Positions 62,480-64,000 of a stretch of 64,000 nucleotides of DNA are shown piece by piece; the stretch's first letter is position 1; each line of letters begins with the position of its first letter. The notes under the pieces were generated by a model. That model searched no databases. It had not been told where the DNA came from and worked only from the letters and a program-made list of their open reading frames with translations. A program made the position numbers and the translations under genes. The DNA comes from Marchantia polymorpha subsp. ruderalis (Eukaryota > Streptophyta > Marchantiopsida > Marchantiales > Marchantiaceae). Location: positions 3,824,501-3,888,500 of the forward strand of contig AP031352.1 in assembly GCA_037833965.1 (NCBI GenBank), in the 5' to 3' direction.

Positions 62480-63064
62480 GAAGAAAACCTTGTCTTGCAT
62501 AGTGGACTTCACTTTTTTCGGAATGACGAAGGAAACGAGAGCTGGAGCCAGGTGGGCCGGGGACGGAAGTACTGTAGAGACGGAGTAGGGCAGATCGGTG
62601 GATGCATCCGCACGTTTCCGTCGAGTCGGAGCGACGGACGGAACGGAGGCCAGTGCGCGGACAGCGTCGGAAGGGAGAGGGAGAAAGGCCCAAGAGACGA
62701 AGGGGAGAGCGAACGAGACGAAAGAGCGGAGCCCTGAGCTTGGACAGGACCGTCGACCGCCATAGCTCAGGAGCTGTGCTCCGCTGCGCATTGTTTTGTT
62801 TGGAGCTCGTACGCGAGGGGAAGGGAGGCAGGCAGGCAGGCAGCAGGCACGCACGCACCGCGCGAAGAGCAGAAGGAGCTCGATCGGATCGCTCGGGCCA
62901 CGGGGTTCGCAGATCTCAGCATTGAAGGGCACAGGCGCGAGACCGCTGTTCGATCGGGCGCCCTGTGGCGTGCAGTGTGGTGGAAATAGGGGAATTTTGG
63001 AGGGCGTAGGTGTCGTAGCGTTAAGATCTGGCAGATCACAGCTGCAGGTTTTGAGGGGTAGACG
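62480..63064 (+). promoter_or_regulatory. GC-rich promoter/5' UTR of clathrin light chain
   Basis: Composition switches sharply from AT-rich to GC- and CpG-rich at about 62.5 kb and runs to the start codon at 63065. It includes a GGCA repeat at about 62826-62848. The position and composition fit a housekeeping-gene promoter plus leader. Open frames on the opposite strand here appear to be chance in GC-rich DNA. Confidence 0.55.
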
Positions 63065-64000
63065 ATGGCGGAGTTCGAGTATGGGGGCGGAGGCGAGGAT
63101 CTTAGTGGGACTCGACCCTTCGAGTCCGATTACATGGGTTATGATCCCAGGCTGCCGTCTCAGCGCTTCGATTCCTCGCAGAGGTTTGATGAATCGTTCC
63201 GAGCACCCGACCACTTCGCTCCGACCTTCGGCGACGAAGTGAAGGAAGATGGAGAGGACGAGTACAAGAGTGCCAATGGCTTCGGCTACCACCACGCAGA
63301 TCCCCCGCCCAGCTATGGTTATGAGGACGACGGTGCCGGCCGCCCCACCGAAGCTCCTTCGGCTTACGTACCTACTTTCGAGCCAGATCTGCAGAATGAC
63401 TTCGGTGGAGAAGTGAATTACTCATCCGCACACCCTGTCTCAGGAAACGGCTTTGGCGCGAACGATGACGATGATAACCTTTTCAGCAGTCTGCCTGCAG
63501 GAAACGGTCCAATTTTACCCGAGCCTGAAGATATGAGAGAAGAAGGTTTTGCGCTAAGGGAGTGGAAGCGGTAATGTCGAATGCACCTGAACTCTGATCC
63601 CCACAGCTCAGCTTGATAGTTCCCTTGGGGTTCCTCATCTTCTGTTTGCTTTTTGGCCTTGCATTGTTGCCGAGTGGTTTTTTCTGTTGTTTTGTGTTCC
63701 GATCTCGAGGCCCGCTCGGTTTAGTACTTTAAACTCGATCCCCAGCTTCTTGAACAGGTGTTTAGGCGGACTGATGCCCTTTAAAATTGTCCGTTAGCAC
63801 TTTATCTAGCTTATATTTTCGAACATATCATCATAACACTGGTTTGACACGCATCCTTTTGTTTTTCTTACTGGCAGTGAGAATGCTATTCGTCTCGAAG
63901 AGAAGGAGAGGAAGGAGAGGGAGAAGCTTGCGCAAGTAATCGAGGACGCAGACTATTATAAGGACGAGGTGTACGTGAAGCGTAAGACGACTATGGAGAA
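63065..64000 (+). CDS. CLC: Clathrin light chain (5' part, truncated by window end)
   Basis: Exon 1 is 63065-63570 and exon 2 starts at 63878 and runs past the window end. The splice completes an Arg codon and keeps the frame. Exon 1 encodes an acidic, Gly/Pro/Asp-rich N-terminal region of about 168 residues with repeated RFDSSQRFDESF, ending EGFALREWKR. Exon 2 begins the heavy-chain-binding coiled coil, ENAIRLEEKERKEREKLAQV then DADYYKDEVYVKRK. The LREWKR/ENAIRLEEKE junction is the hallmark of plant clathrin light chains, which bind the clathrin heavy-chain hub and regulate coat assembly at the plasma membrane and trans-Golgi. The ATG is preceded by a GC-rich leader and starts MAEFEYGG. The 3' half of the gene is not in the window. 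Confidence 0.93.

Noticed and set aside
62390-63295. 301-codon open frame on the minus strand over the clathrin promoter and exon 1
   Set aside because: It overlaps the start of clathrin light chain in antisense and lacks family signatures. It is explained by GC-rich composition.

Overview
This window looks like nuclear DNA of a land plant, most likely a bryophyte (moss or liverwort). The evidence is a CHASE-domain hybrid histidine kinase of the plant cytokinin-receptor type, plant-type HRD1 and clathrin light chain genes, canonical GT-AG introns, and gene islands separated by long AT-rich spacers. The bryophyte placement is inference: it rests on the divergent CHASE domain and on a repeat protein that I cannot match to a flowering-plant family.

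Layout. 1-2.3 kb: no recognisable gene. 2.3-6.1 kb (+): a five-exon bicupin gene resembling gentisate 1,2-dioxygenase, with a probable plastid transit peptide and a repeat-rich leader. 6.1-19.7 kb: intergenic, with microsatellites, a poly-C run and perfect hairpins. 19.7-30.0 kb (+): a GC-rich leader followed by a 14-exon CHASE histidine kinase with kinase, pseudo-receiver and receiver modules. 30-44 kb: AT-rich spacer and repeat fossils: an 83-bp minisatellite, a fragment of 26S rDNA, a hAT transposase tail, a decayed pogo/Tigger-like transposase and a complete-looking Mutator-type non-autonomous element with 9-bp target duplications. 44.3-48.4 kb (-): HRD1, the RING E3 ligase of ER-associated degradation. 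51.8-53.9 kb (-): a GC-rich, intronless 683-residue protein made of short repeated motifs, unrecognised. 55.9-62.4 kb: AT-rich desert. 63.06 kb to the end (+): first two exons of clathrin light chain, cut by the window edge.

The genes are independent eukaryotic units and share no evident pathway: hormone perception at ER or plasma membrane, ER protein quality control, vesicle coating, and a putative plastid or metabolic dioxygenase-like protein. The least explained gene is the repeat protein at 51.8-53.9 kb. The most informative non-genic features are the Mutator-type element and the stray rDNA piece. Exon boundaries were set by eye from reading frame, splice dinucleotides and family conservation; no alignment was run.
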